From Mesorhizobium neociceri (lineage in GTDB: Bacteria; Pseudomonadota; Alphaproteobacteria; Rhizobiales; Rhizobiaceae), in the NCBI RefSeq assembly GCF_013520985.1, contig NZ_JACDTY010000012.1, positions 62,001 through 126,000 of the forward strand: DNA of 64,000 bases, read 5' to 3'. Under the pieces are notes generated by a model. It was given only the letters and a program-made list of their open reading frames with translations. It was not told where the DNA came from and did not search any database. Below, piece by piece: positions 17,098 to 26,557 of the stretch. The position numbers were made by a program, and so were the translations under genes. Each line of letters opens with the position of its first letter. Positions within the stretch are counted from its first letter, which is position 1.

Positions 17098-18002
17098 GCC
17101 TGCAATTCGTCGTCGACGGACTGCTGACCGGTTCGATGATCGGCCTCGGCGCCATCGGCGTGACGCTGACCTATTCGATCCTGCGCTTCTCCAACTTCGC
17201 CCATGGCGACTTCATGGCCTGGGGGACCTATGCGACGCTCGCGGTCGTCAGTGCCATCGGCGCTACCTTCGGCAAGGTAGCGCCGATCGCACCGCTGTCC
17301 TTCGGCTGGCCGCTGCTTGTTGCACTGGTCGTCGGCATGGCCTTCACCGCCGTGCTGGCGCTGCTGCTCGACAAGGTGCTGTTTTCGCGGCTGCGCTCGC
17401 AGGGCCAAGCCATCATCGTGGTGATGGCGAGCTTCGGCGCCTCGATGGCGCTGCGCAGCCTGCTCGAATTCACCTTCAGCTCGCGCCCGACCTATTTCAG
17501 CCGCGCAATCCAGATCGCCATGCCGGTCGGCTTCGGCATCCGCATCACGCCAGACCAGATCACGCTTCTGCTGCTGACCGCTGTGCTGGTGCTCGGCGTG
17601 CATCTTCTGATGACACGCACGCAGACCGGCCGCTCCATGCAGGCCTTGAGCCAGAACGCCGCACTGGCCCGCATCGTCGGCATCGACGTAGCCTCAGTGG
17701 TGCGCGTCACCTGGGTCATCGGCGGGGCGCTTGCCTGCGTCGCCGGCGTGATGATCGGCATTCTGGTGCAGATCCGCCCGTTCATGGGCTTCGACATGCT
17801 GCTGCCGATGTTTGCGGCCGCCATTCTCGGTGGCATCGGAAGCATTCCAGGCGCGGTTCTCGGCGGCCTGATCATCGGGCTCGCCGAAGCGGGCGCGGTA
17901 CAGTTGATCGGCGCCGAATGGCGTGCCGCCGTCTCCTTCATCATCCTGATGGCGGTGCTGTTCGTGCGGCCGATCGGCCTGTTTGGTGTGAGGGAACGCT
18001 GA
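17094..18002 (+). CDS. ABC transporter permease, LivH type
   Basis: A 302-residue inner-membrane permease with about eight hydrophobic segments. It starts FVVDGLLTGSMIGLGAIGVTLTYSILRFSNFAHGDFM, the standard LivH opening, and ends FIILMAVLFVRPIGLFG. ATG 17094 overlaps the upstream TGA and follows AGGGAGGAG. It forms the channel with the LivM-type protein. Confidence 0.93.
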   Translation: MSLQFVVDGLLTGSMIGLGAIGVTLTYSILRFSNFAHGDFMAWGTYATLAVVSAIGATFGKVAPIAPLSFGWPLLVALVVGMAFTAVLALLLDKVLFSRLRSQGQAIIVVMASFGASMALRSLLEFTFSSRPTYFSRAIQIAMPVGFGIRITPDQITLLLLTAVLVLGVHLLMTRTQTGRSMQALSQNAALARIVGIDVASVVRVTWVIGGALACVAGVMIGILVQIRPFMGFDMLLPMFAAAILGGIGSIPGAVLGGLIIGLAEAGAVQLIGAEWRAAVSFIILMAVLFVRPIGLFGVRER

Positions 18003-18979
18003 TGGACCTGCTCGGCTATGGCGCCTTCTTCCTGACCACCGCGCTGATCTTTTCGCTGGTCACGCTGGGGCTCAATCTGCAGTGGGGGCTGACCGGGCTG
18101 TTCAATGTCGGCCTCGCCGGCTTCGTTGCCATCGGCGCCTATACCTCGGCGCTGCTGACCACACCGGACGATGCCGCCCGGCTCGGCGGCTTCGGCCTGC
18201 CGATCCTTGTCGGCTGGGCGGGCGCCATGGTCGTTGGCGGCATCGCCGCGGCACTTACCGGCATGGCGACGCTGCGTCTGAGATCCGACTATCTGGCGAT
18301 CACCACTTTCGGCGTCGCCGTCGTCGTGCAGTTGGTCGCGCTCAACGCCCAGAAACTGACCGGCGGTCCGTTCGGCATCGGTTTCATCCCGCGCCCATTC
18401 GGCAGCCTTGCCGAGACGCCGCTGCTGTTCAACCTGTCGAACCTTGCCGTCGTCTCGGCGGTCACGCTGATCGCCTATCTCGCTCTGGAGCATCTGTCGC
18501 GCAGCCCGTGGGGACGCGTCTTGAAGGCGCTACGCGAGGACGAACGGGCGGCGATCTCGCTGGGCAAGAGCGCACGTTTCTACCGCGTCCAGGCCTTTGC
18601 CGTCGGCGGCGCCATCATGGCGCTTGCCGGTGCGCTGCAGGCGCATTTCACCGGCTTCATCGCGCCCGACAATTATCTGCCGATCCTGACCTTCCAGGTC
18701 TGGGTGATGCTGATCGTCGGCGGCTCGGGCAGCAATCTCGGCGCCGTCATCGGCAGCATCCTGGTGTGGGGAATATGGGCGGGGTCAGGCACGCTGACCA
18801 GCATCCTGTTTTCACCCGAACAGCAGGCGCGCGCCGCCTCGCTGCAGATCGTCGCCATCGGCGTCATGCTGTGCCTCATCCTGCTGATCCGGCCGACTGG
18901 CCTGTTCGGCGACCGGCCACGGCGGCCGAAGCCCGGCAAACAGACGAAGGCGGCCGGCGAGAGCGGGGCCGGATCATGA
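18002..18979 (+). CDS. ABC transporter permease, LivM type
   Basis: A 325-residue permease. It contains LGLNLQWGLTGLFNVGLAGFVAIGAYTSALL and SDYLAITTFGVAVVVQL, the conserved LivM segments, and ends in a basic cytoplasmic tail (FGDRPRRPKPGKQ). Its ATG overlaps the LivH stop by one base, and its stop overlaps the start of the following oxidase by four bases. Confidence 0.93.
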   Translation: MDLLGYGAFFLTTALIFSLVTLGLNLQWGLTGLFNVGLAGFVAIGAYTSALLTTPDDAARLGGFGLPILVGWAGAMVVGGIAAALTGMATLRLRSDYLAITTFGVAVVVQLVALNAQKLTGGPFGIGFIPRPFGSLAETPLLFNLSNLAVVSAVTLIAYLALEHLSRSPWGRVLKALREDERAAISLGKSARFYRVQAFAVGGAIMALAGALQAHFTGFIAPDNYLPILTFQVWVMLIVGGSGSNLGAVIGSILVWGIWAGSGTLTSILFSPEQQARAASLQIVAIGVMLCLILLIRPTGLFGDRPRRPKPGKQTKAAGESGAGS

Positions 18980-20271
18980 ATGCCATGATCCGGCAAGAGG
19001 TGCATGGCATTTCGCTCTGGGATGCCGTCAGCCGCAACCGCCGCGACCGGGGCGCGCTGCACGGCGGGCTCGACGTCGACCTCGCGATCATCGGCGGCGG
19101 CTTTTCCGGCCTGTCGACGGCACTGCACGCAGCCGAGAAAGGGCTTTCGGTCGCCGTCCTCGAAGCCGAATTCATTGCCTGGGGTGCGACTGGCCGGAAT
19201 GCCGGTTTGGTCGTGCCGAATTTCGCCAAGCGCGACCCTAACGACATCATCACCGAACTCGGACCCGAGCGCGGCGAAAGGCTGATCGACTTCGCTGCTG
19301 GAAGTGCTGACCTCGTCTTCGGCCTGATCAAGCAGCACGGCATCGAATGCGACGCGATGCAGAACGGCTGGATCCAGCCGGCGCATTCGCCTGCCGCACT
19401 GGAAAAGACAAGATCGCGCGCCGAGCAGTGGGCGGCGCGTGGCAGGCCGACTGTCACGCTCGACGCCAAGGCGGTCACGGAGCTCACTGGTATCAACGGC
19501 TATGCCGGCGGCTGGATGGACAAATCTGGCGGCGTCCTCAATCCGGTCGAGTATGCGCGTGGTTTGGCCGACGCCGCGGAGAAGGCCGGCGCACGCATCT
19601 TCGAGAAGACGCGCGTCGCCTCCATCGATCGGACAAAAGGTGGCTGGGACCTGAAGACCGCATCCGGCGCTGTGCGGGCGAGCAAGGTGGTGGTCGCCAC
19701 CAACGCCTATGGTGGAGCGCTGAACTCCACACTGGCACGGACCTATATCCCGCTGAAGGTTTTCCAGATCGCCACCGCGCCGCTGCCGCGCGCCCTACGC
19801 GCCCGCCTGCTGCCCGGTGGCCAGGGCATTGGCGACACCAGGCGTAACCTCTTCACCTGCCGCTTCGACAGCCAGAACCGGCTGATCAGCGGCGGCATGC
19901 ATGTCGTCGGCGCCGGCGCTGATACGCGCGTGCCGCAAACAGTCTGGCGACGGCTTGCCAGGCATCTCGATTTGCCTGACCTGCCGCCGCTTGCCTACAG
20001 CTGGACGGGCGTCGCGGCGGTGGCACCGGATTTCCTGCCGCGTCTCATCGACCTCGGCCCGGGCTTGATCGCCGGCTTCGCCTGCAATGGCCGCGGCATC
20101 GCCATGACCACGGCGATGGGCAAGGTGCTGGCGGACTGGGCGAGCGGAACGGATGCCCGGGACTTGCCGCTTCCCTTCGCGCCGCCATCGCCGATCCCGT
20201 TCCACGACGTGGTGCGCTACGCACCGAACGTGCTGCTTCCCTGGAGCATGCTGCGCGACCGGCTGGATTAG
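18976..20271 (+). CDS. FAD-dependent oxidoreductase, DadA/glycine oxidase family
   Basis: A 431-residue flavoprotein. The FAD fold is LAIIGGGFSGLSTALHAAEKGLSVAVLEA, followed by WGATGRNAGLVVP and the C-terminal LIAGFACNGRGIAMTTAMGK. This is the D-amino-acid/sarcosine oxidase type that deaminates amines or D-amino acids. It is translationally coupled to the LivM-type permease, which suggests that it oxidises the imported compound. ATG 18976 is chosen over a long upstream frame that merely reads through livM. Confidence 0.87.
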   Translation: MNAMIRQEVHGISLWDAVSRNRRDRGALHGGLDVDLAIIGGGFSGLSTALHAAEKGLSVAVLEAEFIAWGATGRNAGLVVPNFAKRDPNDIITELGPERGERLIDFAAGSADLVFGLIKQHGIECDAMQNGWIQPAHSPAALEKTRSRAEQWAARGRPTVTLDAKAVTELTGINGYAGGWMDKSGGVLNPVEYARGLADAAEKAGARIFEKTRVASIDRTKGGWDLKTASGAVRASKVVVATNAYGGALNSTLARTYIPLKVFQIATAPLPRALRARLLPGGQGIGDTRRNLFTCRFDSQNRLISGGMHVVGAGADTRVPQTVWRRLARHLDLPDLPPLAYSWTGVAAVAPDFLPRLIDLGPGLIAGFACNGRGIAMTTAMGKVLADWASGTDARDLPLPFAPPSPIPFHDVVRYAPNVLLPWSMLRDRLD

Positions 20272-20465
20272 ACGGCCAAGCCACTAACGCCATGAGCGCA
20301 CAAAGCTGTTCCTGTCGCAGATCCTGCACTGACGGAAGCGTGCGCTTCGATAAGCAGTCGCGCGGGTTGTTGGTTGTCATCTATCCTGGATCGAGGCCCC
20401 AGCGGCGTGCGCTCCAACGTCTTGGGCTGCAAGAGGCTGGGCGCCCGCCGGCGACCTGCCGGGCG

Positions 20466-21362
20466 TCAGTCGCGCGATATGGACAGCCCCGCGAGAAGCG
20501 GAGCGTAAGCGGCGAGCCTGCGGGATACGAACTCCGTGAAGAGCCGCACGCGCTTCGTCTTGCGTGTGTCCCCCTGCGTGAGAAGCCAGAGCGTTCCGTA
20601 CATGTGCAGGTCGGTGCCCGGCACCCTCACCAGTAGGGGGTCGGCATCTCCGACGAAGCACGGCAGTGTCGTGATCCCGAGCCCTTGCCGTACAGCAACG
20701 ATCTGCGCCTCGGCGTCCGTGGTCCTGAATGGAACCCCCGTGGTGCGAACCTCACCCTCGCTGGCCCAATCCGGAATGCCATGAATGCTTATGACGATCC
20801 ACCGGATGGGATCAGGCGCGCCCGCACGCCACGCGGCTAGTCGATCGCGGGACATGTAGACGCCGCCGAACACCTCCGGTCCCTTCAGGCCGTGAAGATT
20901 GAGCGGCAGGGTTTTGCGGTCGTAGACGACGCGGATCGCCACGTCGGCCTCTCGGTTGGTCAGATTTGCCAGCTCGCCGGACGACAGGATTTCCATCTCG
21001 ATGTCGGGATGCAGACGCGCGAAATCGGCGAAGTCCGGCATGAGCAAATGTGTCGCGAGGGGCGGAGCCAACGTTACCCGCAGAAGCCCGCGCACGCTCT
21101 GGTCGCGGCCGAAGACGCGCGTCTCCAGCTGGTGCGACGACGCTTCCATCTGGTTCGCGAGCTCGAGGACCTCCTCGCCCGCAGCCGTCAGGCGGTAGCC
21201 CGAAGGCAGCTTTTCGAACATCTGCGCCCCGAGGCGTTCCTCGAGCTGGGCGATGCGCCGCAGCACGGTTGAATGATTCACCCCGAGGTGCGCGGCGGCA
21301 GCCCGCACCGAGCCTCCGCGTGCGACGGCAAGAAAGTAGCGAACGTCATCCCAGTCGATCAT
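20466..21362 (-). CDS. LysR-family transcriptional regulator
   Basis: A 298-residue regulator. The N-terminal helix-turn-helix reads DWDDVRYFLAVARGGSVRAAAAHLGVNHSTVLRRIAQLEERLG, and the C-terminal effector domain follows. ATG 21362 is preferred to an in-frame GTG 15 bases upstream. It is divergent from the SDR gene at 21654, with a 291-base gap that must hold both promoters. This is the usual arrangement for a LysR regulator of its neighbour. Confidence 0.92.
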   Translation of the reverse strand: MIDWDDVRYFLAVARGGSVRAAAAHLGVNHSTVLRRIAQLEERLGAQMFEKLPSGYRLTAAGEEVLELANQMEASSHQLETRVFGRDQSVRGLLRVTLAPPLATHLLMPDFADFARLHPDIEMEILSSGELANLTNREADVAIRVVYDRKTLPLNLHGLKGPEVFGGVYMSRDRLAAWRAGAPDPIRWIVISIHGIPDWASEGEVRTTGVPFRTTDAEAQIVAVRQGLGITTLPCFVGDADPLLVRVPGTDLHMYGTLWLLTQGDTRKTKRVRLFTEFVSRRLAAYAPLLAGLSISRD

Positions 21363-21653
21363 GGTGCAATCCCGCACCGTCCGGTGCGCCTTCCAATGCC
21401 CGTGTCCAACACATCAAACAGCATCTCGTATGTGGGTGGCGCGGGGCGATCATCATAGCCTATCCCGACAAGCGCGGCGCAATTCCGAGCGGCGGACGCC
21501 GATTGTCGCGGCTGCGTCAGCCGTCCAGCCGGATCGATTTCGCACCACCGATGTGCGCGCTTCCGCACTCAACGCCTGGCCGCGGCGAACCTACTTCGAG
21601 GCTCTCGGGGGACTTCCCCGAACGATCAACGACAGAGCCTGAAAGGAACGGTC

Positions 21654-22388
21654 ATGGGAAAGCTAAACGGTAAGGTTGCAGTCATCACGGGTGGCTCCAG
21701 CGGTATGGCGCTGGCGAGCGCCAAGCGGTTCGTTGAAGAAGGCGCCTATGTTTTCATCACGGGCCGGAGACAGGAGGCGCTGGACGAGGCCGTCGAGCTG
21801 ATCGGCCGGAACGTGACCGGCGTGCGCGGCGACGCGTCCAATCTCGACGACCTCGACCGCCTGTTCGACACGGTCAAGCGGGAAAAGGGCAAGATCGATG
21901 TCCTGTACGCGAGCGCCGGCACGGGCGAAGCCGTCCCACTGGGCGAGATTACCGAGCAGCATTTCGATGCGGCCTTCGGCCTGAATACGCGCGGCACGCT
22001 GTTTACGGTTCAGAAGGCGTTGCCGCTGTTCAACGATGGCGGATCGATCTTCATGACCGGGTCAGTTGCTTCGATCAAAGGTTTTCCTGGTTACAGCGTC
22101 TATGCGGCGAGCAAGGCGGCGTTGCACGCATTCGCACGCGGGTGGCTCAACGAACTGAAGGGCAGGAATATCCGGGTGAACGTACTGCACCCAGGGCCGA
22201 TCGCCACACCGATGCAGGACCAAGTTCTCACCGAAGAGGCGAAGCAGATGTTCGAATCCCTGATCCCGCGGGGAAAGATGGGGCGTCCTGAGGAAATTGC
22301 GGCGGCCGCGCTGTTTCTTGCTTCAGACGATTCGAGCTTCGTGAATGGGGTGGAGTTGTCTGTCGACGGCGGCTTCTCGGCCATCTGA
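21654..22388 (+). CDS. Short-chain dehydrogenase/reductase
   Basis: A 244-residue classical SDR. The cofactor site is VITGGSSGMALASAKRF, with the catalytic Ser near FMTGSVASIKG and YxxxK in YSVYAASKAALHAF. The ending VNGVELSVDGGFSAI is typical. The glycine motif reads GGSSGMA where GxxxGIG is usual, a small variation. It follows AAAGGAACG and is followed after 41 bases by an F420-reductase-like gene. The substrate is unknown. Confidence 0.9.
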   Translation: MGKLNGKVAVITGGSSGMALASAKRFVEEGAYVFITGRRQEALDEAVELIGRNVTGVRGDASNLDDLDRLFDTVKREKGKIDVLYASAGTGEAVPLGEITEQHFDAAFGLNTRGTLFTVQKALPLFNDGGSIFMTGSVASIKGFPGYSVYAASKAALHAFARGWLNELKGRNIRVNVLHPGPIATPMQDQVLTEEAKQMFESLIPRGKMGRPEEIAAAALFLASDDSSFVNGVELSVDGGFSAI

Positions 22389-22429
22389 ACGACCGGGGAA
22401 TCAATATCAACACGGATCGGAGAAGTATT

Positions 22430-23029
22430 ATGAGCTATGCGATTGTAGGATTCGGTAAGATAGGCCAGGCCCTCGCCCACGCCTTCGCCCGTAAAAATAT
22501 CGACGTGACCGTCGCGAGCCGCCGGCCGCCCGAGGCGTTGGCGCCGCAGGCTCGGGCGATTGGACCCACGGTCGTCGCCAAGTCGCTACGGGAAGCACTC
22601 GAGGCCGACACAATCATCTTGGCGGTCCCTTTCGGGGAGCATCGCGAGGTTGCGCAAGCCCTGCCGAGCTGGGAAGGCAAGACGGTCATCGACGCGACGA
22701 ACGCGTTTCCTGTCCCTGAAGAACTGGACGGCCTCCCGTCCTCCGCCTTCGTCGCGAAGGCGTTCACCGGCGCCAAGTTCGTGAAAGGCTTCAATCACTT
22801 GATTGCAGCCACCCTGGCTGCCGATCCGATCGTCGAGGGCGGGCACCGGGTCGTCTTTCTGTCGAGCGACGACGAGGATGCGATCGCTCCCGTGGCGGCC
22901 TTAGCCAAACAACTCGGGTTCGCACCCGTCAAGCTGGGAAAGCTCAACGAGGGTGGCGCGCTGGTGCACGCACGCGGCCGCACTTGGGGCCAGCTCATCT
23001 TCCAGGATTTGTTCAAGAAGGTGCCGTAA
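22430..23029 (+). CDS. NADPH-dependent F420 reductase-like / 6PGDH-fold dinucleotide-binding protein
   Basis: A 199-residue single Rossmann-domain protein: AIVGFGKIGQALAHAFARKNIDVTVASRR at the N-terminus, ADTIILAVPFGEHREVA in the middle, and FVKGFNHLIAATLAADP later. This is the NADP-oxidoreductase/F420-reductase-like family common in proteobacteria that lack F420. It is probably co-transcribed with the SDR and controlled by the divergent LysR regulator. Its convergent neighbour ends 17 bases away. Confidence 0.82.
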   Translation: MSYAIVGFGKIGQALAHAFARKNIDVTVASRRPPEALAPQARAIGPTVVAKSLREALEADTIILAVPFGEHREVAQALPSWEGKTVIDATNAFPVPEELDGLPSSAFVAKAFTGAKFVKGFNHLIAATLAADPIVEGGHRVVFLSSDDEDAIAPVAALAKQLGFAPVKLGKLNEGGALVHARGRTWGQLIFQDLFKKVP

Positions 23030-23046
23030 TCGATCTACGATCGTAC

Positions 23047-24594
23047 TCACGCCCGGGACGCGGGCTTTCTTTGGGTGGTATGCATCGGATTCAAACCGGC
23101 CTCAAGATATTGCTTGGTCTCACGCAAGGGCATCGGCCTGCCAAACAGATATCCCTGCTGGACGAAACAGCCGCAACTGGTCAGCCTGAGCGCCTGGCTT
23201 TCGGTTTCAATGCCTTCTGCAATGATACCCAGGTTCAGGGCCTGTGCGAGTTGAACGATCGCTTTGACCACGGCTTCGGCCTGTCCGTCGGAGCTGATGT
23301 CCCTGGCAAAGGAGCGATCGATCTTGATAACATCCAACGGCAATCGCCTGATGTATGAAAGGCTTGAATAGCCCGCTCCGAAATCGTCGAGGGCAATTCG
23401 GATGCCCAGCGCGCGAAATTGTGAAAGCCGCTCCTCCGCCTGCTCGAAATCAATGAGCAGCAGGCTTTCCGTGATTTCAAGCTGAAGCGCCGAGGGCGGA
23501 AAGCGATGACTGGCCAACGTCGCGGCGATCTGCTCGACCACCGAGGGCGAACGCAAGTGGCGCGTCGATAGATTGACCGACACATAGTCCAGACGACCTT
23601 CGCGAATGAGCGGATACATCTCCTGGCAGCAGCGATCGATCATTGCCTGGCCGAGTTCAACGATCAACGAACTTTCCTCAGCCAACGGGATGAACAGGCC
23701 GGGAAGAAGGAGCCCGCGCTCGGCATGCTGCCATCGTGCAAGCGCCTCCACCCCGACGATCCTGTCGCTCTGGGTAGAGATAATCGGCTGATACCAGGGT
23801 TCGATCTCTCGCGCCGCTACGGCGCTGCGCAATTCTGTTTCCAGGCCCTGGCGGTGCTCAAGCTCGGCCGCCATCGTTTCGTCAAATTCCATCCATGTCG
23901 AGCGCCCCGCTGACTTGGAGCGGTACAGAGCTATATCGGCGAAGCGCTGCAGCGTTGGCGAATCGGTGGCGTCACGGGGGAAGCTTGCAAAACCGACCGA
24001 GCAACTGACGACCAATTGCAGCCGGCCACAATCGATAGGACCGCTCATGGCCTCCATGACCTTCGCTGCGATCTCCCGGGCACGTTCGCCATGAATTGGC
24101 GTCACGCAGATGACACCGAACTCATCGCCACCCAGCCGGCCGGCCACCTCCTGCTCCTTGCAGATTGCCCGCAACCGGTCCGCAACGCCCAGCAGCACCG
24201 CATCGCCCACGGCGTGACCGTAATTGTCGTTGATCTCCTTGAACCGGTCGAGATCTACAAACAGAAGTTGCACCGACCCGCCCTGAAGCTGAGCCGCGCG
24301 GATAGCCGCGTCCAGGTCGCGAGCGAAACTGAACCGGTTGGCGAGCGTGGTCAAAGGATCGCGCTCCGCGAGGAACATGGCCTGCTGGCGCGCGACCTCC
24401 AATTCGTGCGTGCGGTCGAGGACTCGCATTTCGAGATCGTTGGCCAGCACAGTCAGGTGGCTGTTGGCATGGTAGAGCTCAAGCGATTTCGCCTCGAGCA
24501 GCCATTCGGCCTCTTCGCGTGCTTTCCGTTCGCGTTGGAGACGCCGTTCGAGACGCGCAACGCGGTCCTCGGAATGATCCGTTTCCGAGAGCAT
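23047..24594 (-). CDS. GGDEF-EAL cyclic-di-GMP signalling protein
   Basis: A 515-residue cytoplasmic protein. An N-terminal coiled coil (about residues 5-75, RLERRLQRERKAREEAEWLL) is followed by a GGDEF domain with intact GRLGGDEFGVI and an EAL domain with GVEALARWQH and DDFGAGYSSL. Both catalytic motifs look intact, so it could make or degrade c-di-GMP. No transmembrane or sensor domain is present. The start codon directly abuts the stop of the H-NOX gene, so the H-NOX protein is the likely sensory partner. Confidence 0.93.
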   Translation of the reverse strand: MLSETDHSEDRVARLERRLQRERKAREEAEWLLEAKSLELYHANSHLTVLANDLEMRVLDRTHELEVARQQAMFLAERDPLTTLANRFSFARDLDAAIRAAQLQGGSVQLLFVDLDRFKEINDNYGHAVGDAVLLGVADRLRAICKEQEVAGRLGGDEFGVICVTPIHGERAREIAAKVMEAMSGPIDCGRLQLVVSCSVGFASFPRDATDSPTLQRFADIALYRSKSAGRSTWMEFDETMAAELEHRQGLETELRSAVAAREIEPWYQPIISTQSDRIVGVEALARWQHAERGLLLPGLFIPLAEESSLIVELGQAMIDRCCQEMYPLIREGRLDYVSVNLSTRHLRSPSVVEQIAATLASHRFPPSALQLEITESLLLIDFEQAEERLSQFRALGIRIALDDFGAGYSSLSYIRRLPLDVIKIDRSFARDISSDGQAEAVVKAIVQLAQALNLGIIAEGIETESQALRLTSCGCFVQQGYLFGRPMPLRETKQYLEAGLNPMHTTQRKPASRA

Positions 24595-25149
24595 TTAAGC
24601 TATCGCACCGGTCTTCTGGATCGAAAAACGAACGAATTTCTCGCCACCGTTTTCGTGGGAGCTTCGCTCTATCCGCACGGTCTCACCGTAGATATGAGCC
24701 GCTCCAAGAATGAGGCCGGAGGCAAGCGCCTCGAAGGGACGGCTGCTGCGATAGTCAAGGTTCATTGCCCCATCACCTATGCGCTCGGCCCGAAATTCGG
24801 GCAGCTCGGCATCGGGATAGAGCTTACGCACCTCCACATGGATGTGCCTATCGATGCTTTCGAGGAAATCAAAGAGGGTGGCCGCCGTCTTGAAGAAGTC
24901 CGGGAACGAAGACTTGAACCGCCCGATCAAATGCTGGCCGAATAAACCCAGCAACTCGTTTGCCGGCGTGTGGCTTTGCGCGGCCAATGTGGTGACGAGA
25001 GATTGCATCTCCTTGTGGTCATAAGTACCCACCGCGGTGTAGGCGCCCCCACTCGGCAGAACGGAAGCCTCTATGAGGTCATCAACCGCATCCGCCCCAA
25101 AAGTCTGTTCCACAAAGCCCAGCAACTCGGTGAACACCATACCCTTCAT
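24595..25149 (-). CDS. H-NOX haem nitric oxide/oxygen-binding sensor
   Basis: A 184-residue soluble haem sensor. The start MKGMVFTELLGFVEQTFG matches the H-NOX N-terminus. His104 in IHVEVRKLYPDAELP is the expected proximal haem ligand. Tyr133, Ser135 and Arg137 form the diagnostic YxSxR haem-propionate motif. ATG 25149 follows GGGGGGAG and gives the normal family length, so an upstream extension to 25245 is discarded. Its TAA is immediately followed by the ATG of the GGDEF-EAL gene. Bacterial H-NOX proteins coupled this way bind NO and modulate c-di-GMP turnover or kinases. A distal-pocket H-bonding Tyr is not obvious, which favours NO over O2 (inference). Confidence 0.92.
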   Translation of the reverse strand: MKGMVFTELLGFVEQTFGADAVDDLIEASVLPSGGAYTAVGTYDHKEMQSLVTTLAAQSHTPANELLGLFGQHLIGRFKSSFPDFFKTAATLFDFLESIDRHIHVEVRKLYPDAELPEFRAERIGDGAMNLDYRSSRPFEALASGLILGAAHIYGETVRIERSSHENGGEKFVRFSIQKTGAIA

Positions 25150-26557
25150 ATTGCCTTCACTCCCCCCAATGGACGGCCCGCTTCTGAGCCTAGGCCACAG
25201 TATAGAATGTATAGTTAAGGGTATAATTAAGAATGAAAAAACCAACGCCCATAGGTTGTCTCTCTTCGTAACGCTGTTCGTTTCGCGGCAAATCGTACAG
25301 CAAGTCGCGAGGTATAAGAACTGGCCTTCGTCGCAAGCAGTTCACATCCAGCGCATCAGACGGTTTTGAAAGACGGTTTGCGAGGCCAGTTTGCTCGCAA
25401 TGGTCCGGGATTGAAGCACATTGCGAGGCGGCAGTGGGCAAGATGGGGCGATGACTTCAATCGTGCTTGCTCGACCGAGGTCAATTGATGGCAGACGGTG
25501 GAGTGAGGGATCGCCTCGACGTGCGCTCGATACGATCATCGCCGCCATCGCGGTAGCCAACCACGGCATTGTCGTGACCGACAAGACTTCCTCGACATAA
25601 GTATCGTCAACCCGATCAAGGACCGCGGCCAGCGGAAATGACACCAGCCGCTGTCTACGGATCGCCGCGAGACAGTCGGTCCCACGCCGCGACGCCACTA
25701 CCCCTGTCCGTCAGCACAGACTTCCGTGTCTCGAGCTTCGCCCGCGTCCCAGCCTTCGCCCATGCCGGAACATGCTAAAGTACCGTCAGCGCGGAACGTC
25801 ATCTGTGGGCGATTTTCTTTACATGTTTCAGAATGTTGGGCTGAGAAAAGTACCGTCAACCCCGAAAATCCGGGACGGTACTTTTCTCGAATGTTGAACC
25901 GCGCATGAAAAGTACCGTCAAAAAGTACCGTCAAATTGATCTGCTAGCCTTTAATTCCAGCGTGCCCCTGGTTTGCAGAGGTCAAAAAAATCAGTGACTT
26001 AGACAGTCAATGGCTTCAGTTGATGATGTAGATCCGATTGTGAATGAGATAAACTGCAAATCGTTGTTTTTTCTACGAAAAACTACGCCGGAGCACTCCA
26101 GACTACGCTAACCCCTCACTCCCACTCGATTGTTCAAACAGCATATAACCCATTGAAATTGCTGTCAAATATTTCTTATTGCCACGAAACGACCGACACC
26201 AGAACCGTCAAAAAATTACGCATTTGATTTTAAAGGGAAAATCGCCACGAAAAATATTTCGAGGTTTCAGCAACTATCGAGACCAATCGGACGATTTTTG
26301 CACTTTTCGGGCTTTCGACGAGGCGTGTCTGCCGTCTCGAAAAGTACCGTCACCCGCTACAAATAGGGGCATTTTTCATCGCGAAATCAATGGTCATGGT
26401 AGGCCCGGAGGACATCATATAGATAGGCCAAAATCAGAAAGCTTCCCGAGGCGTTCCGCATGGTTCCGCCACACGGATAGGGATTTGACTTCTTCTACCC
26501 CCGCGTCGCTCGATGACGATCGGCAAATCAAGACCCGCCTGCAATCGCAGACCTTGC
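25150..26557. other. Gene-poor, relatively AT-rich stretch
   Basis: No convincing gene is seen in these 1.4 kb. The first 100 bases hold the leftward promoter for the H-NOX gene; TATACT near 25197-25203 read on the minus strand could be a -10 element. A 118-codon open frame on the minus strand (25342-25698) has no recognisable motif, and the next frame upstream only translates the repeat cluster. Composition is clearly more AT-rich between about 25980 and 26400. The iteron-like repeats are listed separately. Confidence 0.5.
25777..26352. repeat. Iteron-like cluster of AAAGTACCGTCA
   Basis: The 12-mer AAAGTACCGTCA occurs in direct orientation at 25777-25788, 25847-25858, 25909-25920, 25922-25933 and 26341-26352. 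The reverse complement of most of it is at 25874-25886. The pair 25845-25857 and 25874-25886 is a perfect 13-bp inverted repeat, and two copies at 25909-25933 are spaced 13 bp apart. A degenerate GAACCGTCAAAA lies near 26202. Repeated sites plus an AT-rich flank resemble an iteron origin or a multi-site operator. No initiator gene adjoins it. Confidence 0.85.

Noticed and set aside
18082..18975. An N-terminal extension of the DadA-like oxidase through livM
   Set aside because: It overlaps LivM in another frame; the oxidase begins naturally at ATG 18976 with its FAD fold shortly after.
25698..25934. A 78-codon minus-strand gene
   Set aside because: Its translation is mostly the iteron-like repeats read as protein (TVLF repeated), with no ribosome site or domain.
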